From positions 2,356,001 through 2,420,000 of the forward strand of contig NZ_AP025458.1 of the NCBI RefSeq assembly GCF_024347295.1: DNA of 64,000 bases, given 5' to 3'. The DNA comes from Vibrio artabrorum (GTDB taxonomy: Bacteria; Pseudomonadota; Gammaproteobacteria; Enterobacterales; Vibrionaceae). A program made the translations under genes and the position numbers. The notes beneath the pieces were generated by a model. That model worked only from the letters and a program-made list of their open reading frames with translations. It had not been told where the DNA came from and searched no databases. This document shows, in pieces, positions 44,537 to 56,141 of the stretch (positions are counted from its first letter, which is position 1; every line of letters starts with the position of its first letter).

Positions 44537-46657
44537 TTACTCAGCAGCAGGTGCTTCGCCTTCAGCTGGCGTTTCAACTGCTTCTTTCATGCTTAGACGT
44601 ACACGGCCTTGACGGTCAATTTCAAGAACCTTAACAGGAACTTCTTGACCTTCAGTTAGGTAGTCAGACACTTTCTCAACGCGCTTGTCAGCGATTTGAG
44701 AGATGTGTACTAGACCATCTTTACCTGGAAGGATAGTAACGAATGCACCGAAGTCAGCTAGACGAGCAACTTTACCTTGGTAAATGCGGCCAACTTCAAC
44801 TTCAGCTGTGATCTCTTCGATACGACGGATAGCTTCTTTAGCAGCTGCGCCTTCAGTAGCAGCAATCTTGATTGTGCCATCGTCTTCGATTTCGATTGTC
44901 GTACCCGTTTCTTCACAAAGAGCACGGATAACGGCGCCGCCTTTACCGATAACATCTTTGATCTTATCAGAGCTGATTTTCATTGTGTGGATACGTGGAG
45001 CGAATTCAGAGATATCTTCACGAGCACCAGAGATAGCTTCATCCATGACAGAAAGGATGTGCTTACGTGCACCTTGCGCTTGGTTAAGTGCAATTTGCAT
45101 GATCTCTTTAGTGATACCTTCGATCTTGATGTCCATTTGAAGTGCAGTGATACCAGCGTTAGTACCTGCTACTTTAAAGTCCATGTCACCTAGGTGATCT
45201 TCGTCGCCAAGGATATCAGAAAGAACAACGAAATCGTCGCCTTCTTTAACAAGACCCATTGCGATACCTGCAACAGAAGCTTTGATTGGAACACCAGCAT
45301 CCATAAGCGCTAGAGATGTACCACATACAGAAGCCATTGAAGAAGAACCGTTAGATTCTGTGATTTCCGATACAACACGAACGGTGTATGGGAATTCTTC
45401 AACAGAAGGCATTACCGCTTGGATACCACGTTTAGCAAGCTTACCGTGACCAATTTCACGACGCTTTGGAGAACCAACGAAGCCCGTTTCACCTACACAG
45501 TATGGAGGGAAGTTGTAGTGTAGAAGGAAGTTGTCTTTCTTCTCACCCATTAGGCTGTCGATGATTTGAGCATCACGTTGTGTACCAAGCGTTGCAGTAA
45601 CAAGTGCTTGAGTTTCACCACGAGTGAATAGAGAAGAACCGTGTGTACGTGGAAGAACACCAGTACGTACGTCGAGTGCACGAACCATGTCTTTTTCACG
45701 GCCATCAATACGTGGGTTACCAGCGATGATGCTGCGACGTACAACCGTTTTCTCTAGATCGTGGAAGATAGAATGAACTTCTTTTAGGTTCACATCTTCA
45801 TTTTCAGATACTAATACTTCGTTAACTTCATCAGCGATTGCGTGAATGCGATCGTAACGAGTCATTTTTTCAGTAATTTGGTAAGCTTCAACTAATTTAG
45901 CTTCTGCTAGCTCAGCAATGCGAGAGTTAAGAGCCGTGTTCTCTTCTGGAGCAACCCAACCCCATGATGGCGTCGCCACTTCAGCAGCGAACTCATTGAT
46001 TGCTTTGATCACAACTTGCTGTTGGTCGTGACCGTAAACAACAGCTGAAAGCATTTCTTCTTCAGATAGATTATCTGCTTCAGACTCAACCATGAGTACT
46101 GCGCCTTCTGTACCAGACACAACAAGGTCTAGTTTAGAGTTTTCAAGCTCAGTATTTGATGGGTTAAGAACAAGTTCGCCATCGATGTGACCAACACGAG
46201 CAGCACCGATAGGGCCATTAAATGGAACACCAGAGATAGCAAGTGCAGCAGACGTTGCGATCATAGTGATCATGTCTGGGTTTACGTCAGGGTTGATAGA
46301 AACAACCGTTGCAATTACCTGTACTTCATTTTTGAATGCATCAGGGAAAAGAGGACGGATTGGACGGTCAATCAGACGAGCTGTTAGTGTTTCTGCTTCA
46401 GAAGGACGGCCTTCACGCTTGAAGAAACCACCCGGGATTTTACCCGCAGCGTATGTACGCTCTTGGTAGTTAACTGTTAGAGGGAAGAAATCTTGACCGG
46501 CAACAGCTTCTTTCTTAGCAACAACAGAAACGAATACTGATGTATCGTCCATCGTTGCCATCACAGCAGCAGTAGCTTGACGTGCCATTACGCCCGTTTC
46601 TAGAGTAACGGTGTGGTTACCGTATTGGAACGATTTTACAACTGGTTTTTCAAACAT
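44537..46657 (-). CDS. pnp: Polynucleotide phosphorylase
   Basis: 706 residues. Two RNase PH domains ([20 protein letters not shown] in the first; [20 protein letters not shown] in the second), then a KH domain ([16 protein letters not shown] near residue 565) and an S1 domain ([18 protein letters not shown] near 620), with a short acidic tail. It is the phosphorolytic 3' exoribonuclease of the RNA degradosome. It is downstream of rpsO, with a long folded leader in between. Confidence 0.96.
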   Translation of the reverse strand: MFEKPVVKSFQYGNHTVTLETGVMARQATAAVMATMDDTSVFVSVVAKKEAVAGQDFFPLTVNYQERTYAAGKIPGGFFKREGRPSEAETLTARLIDRPIRPLFPDAFKNEVQVIATVVSINPDVNPDMITMIATSAALAISGVPFNGPIGAARVGHIDGELVLNPSNTELENSKLDLVVSGTEGAVLMVESEADNLSEEEMLSAVVYGHDQQQVVIKAINEFAAEVATPSWGWVAPEENTALNSRIAELAEAKLVEAYQITEKMTRYDRIHAIADEVNEVLVSENEDVNLKEVHSIFHDLEKTVVRRSIIAGNPRIDGREKDMVRALDVRTGVLPRTHGSSLFTRGETQALVTATLGTQRDAQIIDSLMGEKKDNFLLHYNFPPYCVGETGFVGSPKRREIGHGKLAKRGIQAVMPSVEEFPYTVRVVSEITESNGSSSMASVCGTSLALMDAGVPIKASVAGIAMGLVKEGDDFVVLSDILGDEDHLGDMDFKVAGTNAGITALQMDIKIEGITKEIMQIALNQAQGARKHILSVMDEAISGAREDISEFAPRIHTMKISSDKIKDVIGKGGAVIRALCEETGTTIEIEDDGTIKIAATEGAAAKEAIRRIEEITAEVEVGRIYQGKVARLADFGAFVTILPGKDGLVHISQIADKRVEKVSDYLTEGQEVPVKVLEIDRQGRVRLSMKEAVETPAEGEAPAAE

Positions 46658-46718
46658 TGTATATCCTTAGCTCTAAAGTCATGACTTTAGATTAAGTGAA
46701 GAGTGACTCAAGATATTA

Positions 46719-46822
46719 CCAATCGCGACTAGTAAAAAGGGACTCGGGAATACGATTTCTTTGTATGAGTTCATACGCCGAGTTAAGACCAAATCCGCCT
46801 TTGAATAGTCGCGACCTATTGG
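46719..46822 (-). promoter_or_regulatory. pnp leader hairpin, likely RNase III/PNPase autoregulatory element
   Basis: The outer arms 46719-46731 and 46806-46822 pair over 13 bp with a 3-nt bulge (GCGACTA with TAGTCGC at the core). Inside, ACTCGG (46742-46747) pairs with CCGAGT (46778-46783), and GTATGA (46763-46768) with TCATAC (46771-46776). In E. coli the pnp leader folds into a long stem cut by RNase III, after which PNPase limits its own synthesis; position and shape fit that model. Confidence 0.7.
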
Positions 46823-46982
46823 CCGACATCTGTGACTGTAACGTCTTGAGAGGTTGATTGCCAAACGTTGAAACGCATTAGCCGGCGTAGTATAAACTAT
46901 TTTTATTAGGAGAGGTATTTCCTAGCAGAAAAAGCCAGGTGATATTCTGAGTATCCTGTCAAACATTTCCTTACTGGCACAA

Positions 46983-47008
46983 AAAAAGGAGCATAAATGC
47001 TCCTTTTT
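46983..47008 (-). terminator. Intrinsic terminator after rpsO
   Basis: Perfect 12-bp arms (46983-46994 with 46997-47008) and T-run in the minus direction, 29 nt past rpsO. In E. coli some transcripts read through into pnp. Confidence 0.87.
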
Positions 47009-47036
47009 CTTCAAACTGTCTTTACAGACATCGCGA

Positions 47037-47306
47037 TTAGCGACGTAGGCCTAGACGCTTGATTAGGTCTTGGTAACGAGCAAGGTTTTTGCCTTTCAAG
47101 TAATCAAGAAGCTTACGACGGCTAGAAACCATACGTAGTAGACCACGACGGCTGTGGTGATCGTGTTTGTGCGCTTTGAAGTGACCTTGTAGGTGGTTGA
47201 TAGAAGCAGTAAGTAGTGCTACTTGTACTTCTGGTGAACCTGTGTCGCCTTCAGATTGTGCGTATTCTGCAACGATTGCTGCTTTAGTTTCTGCATTCAG
47301 AGACAT
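47037..47306 (-). CDS. rpsO: 30S ribosomal protein S15
   Basis: 89 residues, the family length. Signature segments are [40 protein letters not shown] and [20 protein letters not shown]. It binds 16S rRNA early in assembly. It lies 218 nt downstream of truB after a terminator, so it has its own promoter in that gap. Confidence 0.97.
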   Translation of the reverse strand: MSLNAETKAAIVAEYAQSEGDTGSPEVQVALLTASINHLQGHFKAHKHDHHSRRGLLRMVSSRRKLLDYLKGKNLARYQDLIKRLGLRR

Positions 47307-47432
47307 AATTCTCTCCTGATAAGAGTAAGTTTATATTTGTAGCAGCCAATCTCTGATTCAGCCGCTACGCGAGCCGAGGATTATAGGGAAGTTTACGAGT
47401 TGGTGCAATAACAATCGAACCCATTAAAAACG

Positions 47433-47467
47433 AAAAAAGCGAACCATTAAAATGAAGGGCTCGCTTT
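47433..47467 (-). terminator. Intrinsic terminator after truB
   Basis: Stem AAAGCGA/TCGCTTT (47436-47442 with 47461-47467) extended by CC/GG, preceded on the plus strand by an A-run that gives six T in the minus direction. Confidence 0.72.
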
Positions 47468-47524
47468 CTATATTATTGACTCGTCTTTCACGACTCCGCG
47501 CTAATATCAGACCTGATTAAAGCG

Positions 47525-48478
47525 CTACGCTTGTGGCTCTTCATCTCTGAAAACAACCAAACGCTTCGGTGCAACTCGGCCATCTTCAGCAATCTGAGCG
47601 ACGCCGACAAACAGTTTCTCTTCGCCACTGGTCATGCGAACCGTGCCTTCCGTTGGCGCACCCGCAACCTGAACGGGCATACCGTGCTGAACAAGGTCAG
47701 TCAGTTCCGCGTTCAAGTTTACTTCGGGTAAGTCTTCAACGGCAGTGTCCATAGGCATCAGCAGTGGATCAAGCAGCTCTTTCGGTGCAATTTCCTGCGC
47801 CTGTGCTTGCTCTAGAATCTCATTTAACTGCTCCAAAGTCACCATACGCTCATATGGGTATTTCGCGACACCAGTACGACGCAGCATAGTCACGTGAGCA
47901 CCACAACCTAGCATTTCACCTAGGTCGTCGGTAATTGTTCGGATGTAAGTACCTTTCGAACAGTGCACCTCCATTTCAACTTCATCACCTTCAAAGCGAA
48001 GCAGTTCAATAGAGTAAACCGTGATCTTACGAGACTCACGAGGAACCTCGATACCGGCACGCGCGTATTCATACAAAGGTTTACCTTGATATTTCAATGC
48101 CGAGAACATTGATGGGATCTGATCGGTTTCACCCTTGAAGCTTGCAATACAGCGCTCTAGTTGTTCTTGAGTCACGTTAACATCACGTGTCTCGACCACT
48201 TCACCATCAGAGTCAGAGGTATTGGTACGCTCACCAAGCTTAGCGATAACAACGTAGCGCTTATCAGAATCGAGAAGAAACTGAGAGAACTTCGTTGCTT
48301 CACCGAGACAAATTGGCAGCATGCCAGTCGCAAGAGGATCCAGAGCACCGGTGTGTCCTGCCTTCTCTGCAAAGTAAATACGCTTTACTTTTTGCAGTGC
48401 ATCATTAGACGAAATGCCTGTCGTCTTATCTAATAGAATTACCCCATTGATAGGGCGACCTTTACGACGGCGAGCCAT
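47525..48478 (-). CDS. truB: tRNA pseudouridine-55 synthase TruB
   Basis: 317 residues. The catalytic Asp47 is in [19 protein letters not shown]; the motif [12 protein letters not shown] and a C-terminal PUA domain follow. It makes pseudouridine 55 in the T-loop of tRNAs. Its start overlaps the rbfA stop by one base (TAATG), so translation is coupled. Confidence 0.96.
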   Translation of the reverse strand: MARRRKGRPINGVILLDKTTGISSNDALQKVKRIYFAEKAGHTGALDPLATGMLPICLGEATKFSQFLLDSDKRYVVIAKLGERTNTSDSDGEVVETRDVNVTQEQLERCIASFKGETDQIPSMFSALKYQGKPLYEYARAGIEVPRESRKITVYSIELLRFEGDEVEMEVHCSKGTYIRTITDDLGEMLGCGAHVTMLRRTGVAKYPYERMVTLEQLNEILEQAQAQEIAPKELLDPLLMPMDTAVEDLPEVNLNAELTDLVQHGMPVQVAGAPTEGTVRMTSGEEKLFVGVAQIAEDGRVAPKRLVVFRDEEPQA

Positions 48479-48891
48479 TACTCTTCGCCCTTAGACTGAG
48501 TTTCGTCAGCACGACCCGCTTCTTCTTGCTTGCGCTTGTCATCGTTCAGAACTTCACTCACTAGGTTAGACATACGCATGCCTTCTACGAGTGTGTTGTC
48601 GTAAGTAAAACGAACTTCAGGCGTTAAACGGTGACGAATACGCTTACCAAGCGCCATACGTACTGGCACTTCATGCTCCTTAAGAGCGGCAAGGCAAGAT
48701 TCAGGGGTTTGCTCACCGATACATAGGAAAGTCACGAACACCTTTGCGTATGCAAGGTCACGAGACACTTCTACATCTGAGATAGTTACCATACCGATAC
48801 GTGAGTCACGAACTTCACGTTGTAGGATAAGAGCAAGCTCTTTTTGAAGCTGCTGAGACACACGTTGTGTGCGGCTAAATTCTTTTGACAT
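48478..48891 (-). CDS. rbfA: Ribosome-binding factor A
   Basis: 137 residues from ATG 48891 ([20 protein letters not shown]), the usual N terminus; a GTG four codons upstream is possible. The KH-like fold has [20 protein letters not shown] and [15 protein letters not shown]. It matures the 16S rRNA 5' end and acts in cold adaptation. It lies 134 nt after infB across a large hairpin. Confidence 0.95.
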   Translation of the reverse strand: MSKEFSRTQRVSQQLQKELALILQREVRDSRIGMVTISDVEVSRDLAYAKVFVTFLCIGEQTPESCLAALKEHEVPVRMALGKRIRHRLTPEVRFTYDNTLVEGMRMSNLVSEVLNDDKRKQEEAGRADETQSKGEE

Positions 48892-48911
48892 TTCTTTTCT
48901 CACTTAGAAAG

Positions 48912-48942
48912 ATGGGGGGCTTGGTAATTACCAGCCCCCCAT
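48912..48942 (-). promoter_or_regulatory. G/C-rich hairpin between infB and rbfA
   Basis: A 15-bp stem with a single bulged base, with GGGGGG in one arm and CCCCCC in the other. No T-run follows, so it is probably an mRNA processing, stability or pausing element rather than a terminator. It ends 21 nt before rbfA. Confidence 0.6.
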
Positions 48943-49024
48943 GGTGTATTCAACAACCGATTACTTATTACCTTTACTCGTAATGTTAGTAACCTTAGTC
49001 AATATGTCGAGTCGTACAGACTGA

Positions 49025-51715
49025 TTAGTCTAGAGTACGTTTAACCTCAACAATTTCGAATACTTCGATCTGGTCACCAACGCGAACGTCGTTGTAGTTC
49101 TTAACGCCGACACCACACTCGTAACCATTTTTAACTTCTTGAACGTCATCTTTAAAGCGACGAAGTGACTCTAGTTCACCTTCGTAGATAACAACGTTGT
49201 CACGAAGTACACGGATTGGGTTGCTACGCTTAATCGTACCTTCAGTCACGATACAACCAGCGATTGCACCAAGTTTAGGCGACTTAAATACGTCACGAAC
49301 TTGGGCAAGACCAATAATCTCTTGACGGAATTCAGGAGCAAGCATGCCGCCCATCGCCTGTTTCACTTCATCGATCAGTTGGTAAATGATTGAGTAGTAA
49401 CGTAGATCTAGGTTTTCGTTCTGAACCGTGTTACGCGCAGTTGCGTCAGCACGAACGTTGAAACCAAGGATGATAGCATTAGAAGCGGCTGCAAGTGTTG
49501 CATCAGTTTCAGTAATACCACCAACACCAGAACCTACGATGTTCACTTTAACTTCATCCGTTGACAGTTTCAGTAGAGAGTCAGCAATCGCTTCTACAGA
49601 ACCTTGAACGTCTGCTTTAAGTACAACGTTAAGCTCAGCGACTTCGCCAGCCGTCATGTTGGCGAACATGTTCTCTAGTTTCGCTTTTTGTTGGCGAGCG
49701 AGTTTAACATCACGGAATTTACCTTGACGATAGTTCGCAACTTCACGTGCTTTACGCTCATCACGTACAACCGTCGCTTCGTCACCTGATGCAGGTACGC
49801 CAGAAAGACCTAGAATTTCTACAGGAATAGATGGACCTGCAGTTTCGATGTCTTTACCATTTTCATCGCGCATTGCACGAACACGGCCATACTCTTGACC
49901 ACAAAGAACGATGTCGCCTTTGTTTAGAGTACCAGACTGAACAAGAACAGTAGCAACAGGGCCACGGCCTCTGTCTAGGCGAGACTCAACAACAACGCCT
50001 GATGCCATACCATCTTTAACCGCAGTCAATTCTAGTACTTCAGACTGAAGAAGGATCGCTTCAAGAAGACCTTCAATGTTTGTACCCTGTTTTGCAGAGA
50101 TGTGAACGAAGATGTTCTCGCCGCCCCACTCTTCAGGAATAACATCGTATTGAGCAAGCTCATTCTTAACGTTATCTGGATTAGCGCCTTCTTTATCGAT
50201 TTTGTTTACAGCAACAATCAGAGGAACGCCAGCCGCTTTTGCGTGCTGGATAGCTTCGATTGTTTGCGGCATAACACCATCATCAGCAGCAACAACAAGA
50301 ACAACGATATCTGTCGCTTGAGCACCACGAGCACGCATAGCAGTAAACGCTGCGTGTCCTGGAGTATCAAGGAACGTGATCATGCCGTTATCCGTTTCAA
50401 CGTGATATGCACCGATGTGTTGTGTGATACCACCAGCTTCCGCATCTGCAACGTGTGCACGACGGATGTAATCCAGTGTAGAAGTTTTACCGTGGTCAAC
50501 GTGACCCATGATAGTAACAACAGGGGCGCGACCTTCAGCGATAGCATCGTTGTCACGGTCAGCCAGTACCGCTTCTTCAAGTTCGTTTTCTTTGCGTAGG
50601 ATTACCTTGTGACCCATCTCTTCTGCAACAAGTTGCGCAGTTTCTTGATCGATCACTTGGTTGATAGTCGCCATAGCGCCCATCTTCATCATAACTTTGA
50701 TAACTTCCGTTGCTTTAACTGACATTTTGCTAGCCAGTTCAGAAACCACGATTGTTTCGCCGATAGCAACGTCTGATTTAGCAACCGTTGCTGACTTGTC
50801 AAAACCTTGCTGCATTGACGTTGGTTTAGCAAGCTTACCTTTAGCGCCACGACCACGTTGGTTACGACCACCACGGGTATTGTTAGGTTGAGCCGCTGGA
50901 GCCGCTTTCTTCTTACGACGACGAGGCGCTTTTTCTTCTTTCTGGTCAGCAGCATCTTCCGCTTCACGAGCATAAGTAGAAGTCGTCACATGGTAATCCG
51001 CAGATTTCTCTTGTTCTTTCTTCTTCTTCTCTTCTTCAGACCAGCGCTCTTGATTCTCTTCTGCTAACTTACGAGCTTCTTCAACTAGCTTCGCCGCTTC
51101 TGCTTCAGCTTTACGCTGTGCTTCTTGCTCTTGACGAGCTTTTAGTTCATCCGCTTCTTTTTTCGCTTGTGCGTTAACGTCTGCATTTTTTGAATTCATG
51201 TCTTTTTTAGCCTTTTCAGCTTGTGCGCGTTGAGCTTTTTCTTCAGCATCACGTTTTGCATCCGCTTCACGTTTTGCTTTTTCTTCAGCTTCGCGCTGTG
51301 CTTTCTCTGCAGCATCACGTTTCGCTTGCTCTTGAGCTTCGCGTTGTGCTTTCTCTTCCGCTTCACGTTTCGCTAGTTCCTCAGCTTCACGTTTCGCTTC
51401 ATCTTCAATAGTGCTGCGCTTCACATAAGTACGCTTTTTGCGTACCTCTACTTGAACATCCTTACTCTTACCGCCTCCAGCAGCAACACTTAGCGTGCTG
51501 CGGGTCTTGCGTTGAAGAGTTAAACGAGTCGGCTCTGATTCACCAGAAGTGTCGCCATGCTCCTTTTTAAGGTGCGTTAGCAATGATTGTTTCTCTGAAT
51601 CACTAACTTGATCCGAACCTGTTTTCTTCATGCCTGCATCAGCAAGTTGTTCAATTAAGCGGTCAACTGGCGTACCAATCTCTTCACTCAGTGCTTTAAC
51701 TGTTAATTGTGTCAT
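49025..51715 (-). CDS. infB: Translation initiation factor IF-2
   Basis: 896 residues from ATG 51715 ([20 protein letters not shown]), with AAGGAG upstream. An IF2-N domain is followed by a long Lys/Glu/Ala-rich coiled segment (about residues 100-260), a second IF2-N domain (near 320-370), and the GTPase with [17 protein letters not shown] and NKIDKEGA. C-terminal domains bind fMet-tRNA. E. coli makes shorter forms from internal starts; this cannot be judged here. The gene lies 20 nt after nusA. Confidence 0.96.
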   Translation of the reverse strand: MTQLTVKALSEEIGTPVDRLIEQLADAGMKKTGSDQVSDSEKQSLLTHLKKEHGDTSGESEPTRLTLQRKTRSTLSVAAGGGKSKDVQVEVRKKRTYVKRSTIEDEAKREAEELAKREAEEKAQREAQEQAKRDAAEKAQREAEEKAKREADAKRDAEEKAQRAQAEKAKKDMNSKNADVNAQAKKEADELKARQEQEAQRKAEAEAAKLVEEARKLAEENQERWSEEEKKKKEQEKSADYHVTTSTYAREAEDAADQKEEKAPRRRKKKAAPAAQPNNTRGGRNQRGRGAKGKLAKPTSMQQGFDKSATVAKSDVAIGETIVVSELASKMSVKATEVIKVMMKMGAMATINQVIDQETAQLVAEEMGHKVILRKENELEEAVLADRDNDAIAEGRAPVVTIMGHVDHGKTSTLDYIRRAHVADAEAGGITQHIGAYHVETDNGMITFLDTPGHAAFTAMRARGAQATDIVVLVVAADDGVMPQTIEAIQHAKAAGVPLIVAVNKIDKEGANPDNVKNELAQYDVIPEEWGGENIFVHISAKQGTNIEGLLEAILLQSEVLELTAVKDGMASGVVVESRLDRGRGPVATVLVQSGTLNKGDIVLCGQEYGRVRAMRDENGKDIETAGPSIPVEILGLSGVPASGDEATVVRDERKAREVANYRQGKFRDVKLARQQKAKLENMFANMTAGEVAELNVVLKADVQGSVEAIADSLLKLSTDEVKVNIVGSGVGGITETDATLAAASNAIILGFNVRADATARNTVQNENLDLRYYSIIYQLIDEVKQAMGGMLAPEFRQEIIGLAQVRDVFKSPKLGAIAGCIVTEGTIKRSNPIRVLRDNVVIYEGELESLRRFKDDVQEVKNGYECGVGVKNYNDVRVGDQIEVFEIVEVKRTLD

Positions 51716-51735
51716 ACCGCTCTCTCCTTGCTGAG

Positions 51736-53223
51736 TTATTCTTCGTCGCCGAACCAACAGATGTTACGTGCAGCCATAATTAGCTCACCCGCACGCTCTG
51801 CAGTTAGATCTTCAATGCCTTCTAGTTCATCAACGCCTTGGTCAGCTAGGTCTTCCAATGTTGCCACGCCTTTTGCTGCTAGTTTGTAAGCCATTTCACG
51901 CTCTAGGCCTTCAAGTGCTAGCAAATCTTCAGCAGGCTCAACGCCGTCGAAAGTTTCTTCTTTCGCTAACGCTAAAGTCGTTAGTGCATCTTTTGCACGG
52001 CTACGCAACTCTTCAACGATACTTTCATCTAGACCATCGACTTCAAGTAGCTCGTTTACTGGTACATAAGCCACTTCTTCTAGCGTAGAGAAACCTTCTT
52101 CAACAAGCATTTGAGCAAAGTCTTCTTCGATGTCTAAGTGCTTCATGAAGTTTTCAATGGAAGCAACCGCTTCTTCTTGGTGCTTCTTCTGAAGATCTGC
52201 AACTGTCATTACGTTCAGTTCCCAACCAGTAAGTTGAGATGCTAGACGTACGTTTTGTCCACTGCGGCCGATCGCTTGAGCTAGATTATCCGCTTCTACA
52301 GCGATATCCATAGAGTGTGCATCTTCATCAACAATAATAGAAGCAACATCTGCTGGCGCCATTGCGTTGATTACGAATTGAGCCGGGTTATCGTCCCAAA
52401 GCACGATATCAATACGCTCACCGCCAAGATCATTAGAAACGGCTTGTACACGTGCACCACGCATACCGACACACGCACCAACAGGATCAATACGTTTATC
52501 GTTTGTTTTCACAGCGATTTTAGCACGAGAACCCGCGTCACGTGCAGCCGCTTTCAGTTCAATGAGCTCTTCACCAATTTCTGGCACTTCAACGCGGAAT
52601 AGCTCAACTAGCATTTCTGGTTTAGAACGCGTAACGAAAAGCTGGAAACCTCGAGCTTCTGGTTTTACTGCGTATAACAGGCCTCGAACACGATCACCAG
52701 GACGGAAGTTTTCACGAGGCAGTTGATCATCACGAAGAATGACAGCTTCAGCGTTATTACCTAGGTCTAGAATAATTGTGTCACGGTTAACTTTCTTAAC
52801 CGCACCCGTAACGAGTTCACCTTCGTTATCAATAAACTGTTCAACGATTTGAGCACGTTCAGCTTCACGTACTTTTTGTACGATAACTTGCTTAGCTGTT
52901 TGCGTCGTAATACGGTCAAACGTTACTGATTCGATGTCATCTTCGATGAAACCGCCAAGTTCGATCTCTGGGTTATCGTACTTTGCAGCTTCAATCGAGA
53001 TTTCTTTTGTTGGGAATTCAACTTCCTCAACAGCTTCCCAACGACGGAAAGTTTCGAAATCACCCGTTTTACGGTCAATTTCTACGCGAACTTCAATTTC
53101 TAATTCGCTTTTCTTTTTTGTTGCCGTTGCAAGCGCGATTTCAAGCGCTTCAAAAATACGCTCACGAGGAACTGCTTTCTCATTAGAAACAGCTTCTACT
53201 ACCGCCAAAATTTCTTTGTTCAT
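51736..53223 (-). CDS. nusA: Transcription factor NusA
   Basis: 495 residues. An N-terminal RNA-polymerase-binding domain, S1 domain ([20 protein letters not shown]), KH1 and KH2 ([38 protein letters not shown]) and two C-terminal acidic repeats. It controls pausing, termination and antitermination. It is the second gene of the rimP-nusA-infB operon. Confidence 0.97.
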   Translation of the reverse strand: MNKEILAVVEAVSNEKAVPRERIFEALEIALATATKKKSELEIEVRVEIDRKTGDFETFRRWEAVEEVEFPTKEISIEAAKYDNPEIELGGFIEDDIESVTFDRITTQTAKQVIVQKVREAERAQIVEQFIDNEGELVTGAVKKVNRDTIILDLGNNAEAVILRDDQLPRENFRPGDRVRGLLYAVKPEARGFQLFVTRSKPEMLVELFRVEVPEIGEELIELKAAARDAGSRAKIAVKTNDKRIDPVGACVGMRGARVQAVSNDLGGERIDIVLWDDNPAQFVINAMAPADVASIIVDEDAHSMDIAVEADNLAQAIGRSGQNVRLASQLTGWELNVMTVADLQKKHQEEAVASIENFMKHLDIEEDFAQMLVEEGFSTLEEVAYVPVNELLEVDGLDESIVEELRSRAKDALTTLALAKEETFDGVEPAEDLLALEGLEREMAYKLAAKGVATLEDLADQGVDELEGIEDLTAERAGELIMAARNICWFGDEE

Positions 53224-53258
53224 TAATCTAGCCTCTTAAGCTCTTCTCTCTAGGAGAA

Positions 53259-53714
53259 CTAAAATTTAGGGATCAGGTTAGCTTTCGCAATATTGCTCAA
53301 GACAAATTCTTCTTCTTGTCCTTCAACCAATACTGTTACTGTCTCGCCTTCAATAGATTGGATATCACCTTTCCATTTACGACGGTTGCCGACAGCCATT
53401 TTCAAAACGATGCTTACCTCGTGACCAATAAATTGTTGGTAATGCTCTGCTTTGAACAGTGGTCTCTCTAAACCTGGAGAAGACACTTCAAGGTTATAAG
53501 CCACTGAAATTGGATCTTCAACGTCCATTACGGCACTTACTTGGTGACTAACTTCAGCGCAATCATCTACATTAATACCGTTAGGCGAATCGATGTAAAT
53601 ACGTAGCGTTGAGTGCTCACCAGCACGAATAAATTCTAATCCAACTAACTCATAACCTGATGCAGCTACTGGAGCGTCAAGCATTTCAGTAAGTTGTCTT
53701 TCTAAACCAGTCAT
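53259..53714 (-). CDS. rimP: Ribosome maturation factor RimP
   Basis: 151 residues. Family segments are [36 protein letters not shown] and [15 protein letters not shown]. It is needed for 30S maturation. First protein gene of the nusA operon, downstream of the initiator tRNA gene, with a terminator-like hairpin between them. Confidence 0.96.
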   Translation of the reverse strand: MTGLERQLTEMLDAPVAASGYELVGLEFIRAGEHSTLRIYIDSPNGINVDDCAEVSHQVSAVMDVEDPISVAYNLEVSSPGLERPLFKAEHYQQFIGHEVSIVLKMAVGNRRKWKGDIQSIEGETVTVLVEGQEEEFVLSNIAKANLIPKF

Positions 53715-53804
53715 TTAACCACTCCAGAAACAAAAAAAGGGCTCAAAGCCCAATTTAAATTCCAAGCAAACATTATCTAAACGCATTTACAAATGCCTAG
53801 ATAA

Positions 53805-53834
53805 CAAAAAACCCCGTATAAGCCGGGGTTTTTG
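53805..53834 (-). terminator. Terminator/attenuator between the initiator tRNA gene and rimP
   Basis: Stem of CCCCG/CGGGG flanked by A- and T-runs (arms 53805-53816 and 53824-53834), loop TATAAGC. A second small hairpin, GCATTT with AAATGC (53783-53796), lies just downstream. The nusA operon message must pass or start beyond this site. Confidence 0.8.
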
Positions 53835-53948
53835 TTGCTGGACCCTTATATGTCAAGTGCCATCACATTCGATATCACACTCAACTCACAGTGAGGTTCA
53901 CACTGTGCAAACTTGCAACCAAAACACGCTACATTATAGCGTCAAAAT

Positions 53949-54025
<77 letters not shown>

Positions 54026-54078
54026 TCCGACTTGTGAGCATTATACGCTCAACAAGATGTTTTACAAGTTTGTAAACA

Positions 54079-54163
54079 TGGTGCCGAGAGAGGGACTCGA
54101 ACCCTCACACCCTAAAGCACTAGCACCTCATGCTAGCGTGTCTACCAATTTCACCACCTCGGC
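54079..54163 (-). tRNA. leuU: tRNA-Leu (GAG)
   Basis: 85 nt with an encoded CCA, a long variable arm and anticodon GAG in the loop of GCTAGCATGAGGTGCTAG. It lies 16 nt after secG, the same place as leuU in E. coli. Confidence 0.96.
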
Positions 54164-54179
54164 AAATAACCTTTACAGA

Positions 54180-54512
54180 TTATTGTGGAATTTCATCGCC
54201 TTGCGATGGAACTTCACTCACTGCATCATCAGCTTTCTGAATAACCTGACCTTGTGTCGGGTTAATCCATTGTGACTCAGTCTTATGTGTAGACATATTA
54301 CCAAGCACCAAGCTAAGGATAAAAAATGTAGTTGCAAAAACTGCAGTCATTCGGGTAAGAAAATTTCCTGAGCCACTAGCACCAAACACAGTGTTTGAAG
54401 CGCCAGCACCGAATGAGGCTCCCATATCTGCGCCTTTACCTTGTTGAATCAACACTAGGCCAATTACACCAAGCGCTGCCAACAGGTAAATCACAAGTAG
54501 AACTGTAAACAT
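54180..54512 (-). CDS. secG: Preprotein translocase subunit SecG
   Basis: 110 residues from ATG 54512 ([20 protein letters not shown]). Two membrane helices surround the conserved loop [18 protein letters not shown], with [14 protein letters not shown] in the second. It is part of SecYEG. The Ser/Gln/Asp-rich tail is variable in vibrios. The tRNA-Leu gene follows directly. Confidence 0.94.
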   Translation of the reverse strand: MFTVLLVIYLLAALGVIGLVLIQQGKGADMGASFGAGASNTVFGASGSGNFLTRMTAVFATTFFILSLVLGNMSTHKTESQWINPTQGQVIQKADDAVSEVPSQGDEIPQ

Positions 54513-54676
54513 TTTTCCACCTATGTTCCTAATTGTTGAGCCAGCGCCGTTCAAAAAATCATTTTCAAGAACAAGGCTAGCGACCTCCTAACTGAAGGCC
54601 GAGCAATACTAGCGAATGAGAGGTTGCCTGACAAGGGGAATTTGCTAAAAAATAAGCCTTTACCAAGCGAGTGGTC

Positions 54677-54723
54677 AAAAAAAAGTCAAAAGCGACGTAA
54701 AACTCATTAATGTCCCTTTTGAC
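54677..54723 (-). terminator. Intrinsic terminator after glmM
   Basis: Arms 54685-54696 and 54712-54723 pair over 12 bp with one mismatch, followed in the minus direction by eight T. The rest of the 277-nt secG-glmM gap holds no gene; secG must have its own promoter here. Confidence 0.83.
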
Positions 54724-54789
54724 CTTCATACCACTCAATCAATTTTAATCATAGGAGCTATTGTCGCTCCGACTCAATAAGAGGTTTAA

Positions 54790-56130
54790 TTAGCAGTTTG
54801 CTTTTACCGCATCAGCGATCTTAAGTGCAGACATTTGAACAAGCTCTGCATCTTCGCCTTCAACCATGACACGTAGCAGTGGCTCAGTGCCTGATTTACG
54901 CAATAGTACACGGCCTTTATCACCCAGTTCCGCTTCCACTTCAACAACCGCTGCTTTCACCGCTTCGGCTTCTAATGGGTTTGAATCACCGCTGAAACGT
55001 ACATTTTCCAAAACTTGCGGGTATAACGTCATGCCCTGAGACAACTCGTTTAGGGTCATTTCGCTATCAACAACAGAAGCTAAGACTTGAAGTGCAGCAA
55101 CGATAGCATCCCCCGTGGTCACTTTATCCAATAGAATAACGTGGCCAGAGTTCTCTGCACCGATCTTCCAGCCTTTAGCAAGAAGCTGTTCCATTACGTA
55201 ACGGTCACCAACAGCAGCACGTACAAACGGAATGCCTAACTGCTTAAGGCCGTTTTCCATACCAAGGTTGGTCATGAGCGTACCAACAACGCCGCCTTTC
55301 AACTCACCGCGGCGCAATGCATCACGTGCAATGATGTACGCGATTTGGTCGCCATCCACTTTGTTGCCCAGCTCGTCAACCATGATGATACGGTCGCCGT
55401 CACCATCAAAGCCAAGGCCTAAGGCCGCTTTCTCTTCAACCACTTTTGCTTGCAGGGCACGCACATCCGTCGCACCAACTTCGTGGTTGATATTAGTACC
55501 GTTTGGCTCAACACCAATCGCAATAACCTCAGCGCCCAACTCTTTAAATACAGACGGGGCAATATGGTAAGTCGCACCATGAGCACAATCGACAACAATC
55601 TTCATTCCTGCCAGCGTCATCTGATTTGGGAATGTACTTTTACAGAATTCAATGTAACGACCCGCGGCATCGTTTAAACGTACCGCTTTACCGAGCTCGA
55701 ATGAATCAACACATTCGATATCTTTATCCAGTTCTGCTTCGATTGCTAACTCGATATCGTCTGGCAACTTCGTCCCCTCAGAAGAGAAGAACTTGATACC
55801 GTTATCATAGTAAGGATTATGTGAAGCAGAGATAACAATCCCAGCCTCAGCGCGGAACGTTTGTGTCAGGTAGGCGACAGCAGGTGTCGGCATTGGGCCA
55901 GTAAACGTAGCTTGCAGCCCCGCAGCAGCAAGACCCGCCTCTAAAGCTGATTCCAACATATAACCAGAGATACGAGTGTCCTTACCAATGATCACTTTCT
56001 TGGTGCCCTGCTTCGCGAGAACACGCCCTGCAGCCCAACCAAGCTTGAGGACAAAATCCGGTGTAATTGGGTACTGACCAACCTTGCCACGCACACCATC
56101 TGTGCCGAAGTAACGTCTTTTATCAGACAT
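54790..56130 (-). CDS. glmM: Phosphoglucosamine mutase GlmM
   Basis: 446 residues. The phosphoserine is in [17 protein letters not shown] (Ser103), the metal loop is GFDGDGDR, and the C-terminal phosphate-binding segment is [15 protein letters not shown]. It converts glucosamine-6- to 1-phosphate for peptidoglycan and LPS. It follows folP by 11 nt, as in E. coli. Confidence 0.97.
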   Translation of the reverse strand: MSDKRRYFGTDGVRGKVGQYPITPDFVLKLGWAAGRVLAKQGTKKVIIGKDTRISGYMLESALEAGLAAAGLQATFTGPMPTPAVAYLTQTFRAEAGIVISASHNPYYDNGIKFFSSEGTKLPDDIELAIEAELDKDIECVDSFELGKAVRLNDAAGRYIEFCKSTFPNQMTLAGMKIVVDCAHGATYHIAPSVFKELGAEVIAIGVEPNGTNINHEVGATDVRALQAKVVEEKAALGLGFDGDGDRIIMVDELGNKVDGDQIAYIIARDALRRGELKGGVVGTLMTNLGMENGLKQLGIPFVRAAVGDRYVMEQLLAKGWKIGAENSGHVILLDKVTTGDAIVAALQVLASVVDSEMTLNELSQGMTLYPQVLENVRFSGDSNPLEAEAVKAAVVEVEAELGDKGRVLLRKSGTEPLLRVMVEGEDAELVQMSALKIADAVKANC

Positions 56131-56141
56131 TTTTATTTTCC

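Larger units (their letters stand above)
46658..47036 (-). other. 379-nt rpsO-pnp intergenic region
   Basis: No gene. It holds the rpsO terminator (46983-47008), the large folded pnp leader (46719-46822) and presumably a pnp promoter between them. Confidence 0.7.

Noticed and set aside
44777..45193. 138-codon open frame antisense to pnp (with another overlapping at 44784-45140)
   Set aside because: Both are mirror frames of a conserved gene with biased codons; the translations have no recognisable features.
46679..46864. Small open frame in the pnp leader
   Set aside because: It is Arg/Ser-rich without a ribosome site and coincides with the folded leader, which explains the sequence better.
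50102..50599. 165-codon open frame antisense to infB
   Set aside because: It is a shadow of the strongly biased infB coding strand; the product is Cys/Ser/Asn-rich with no domain and no ribosome site.
54555..54789. Missing gene between secG and glmM (tpiA in some gammaproteobacteria)
   Set aside because: No open frame or remnant is visible; the gap holds only the glmM terminator and the secG promoter region.
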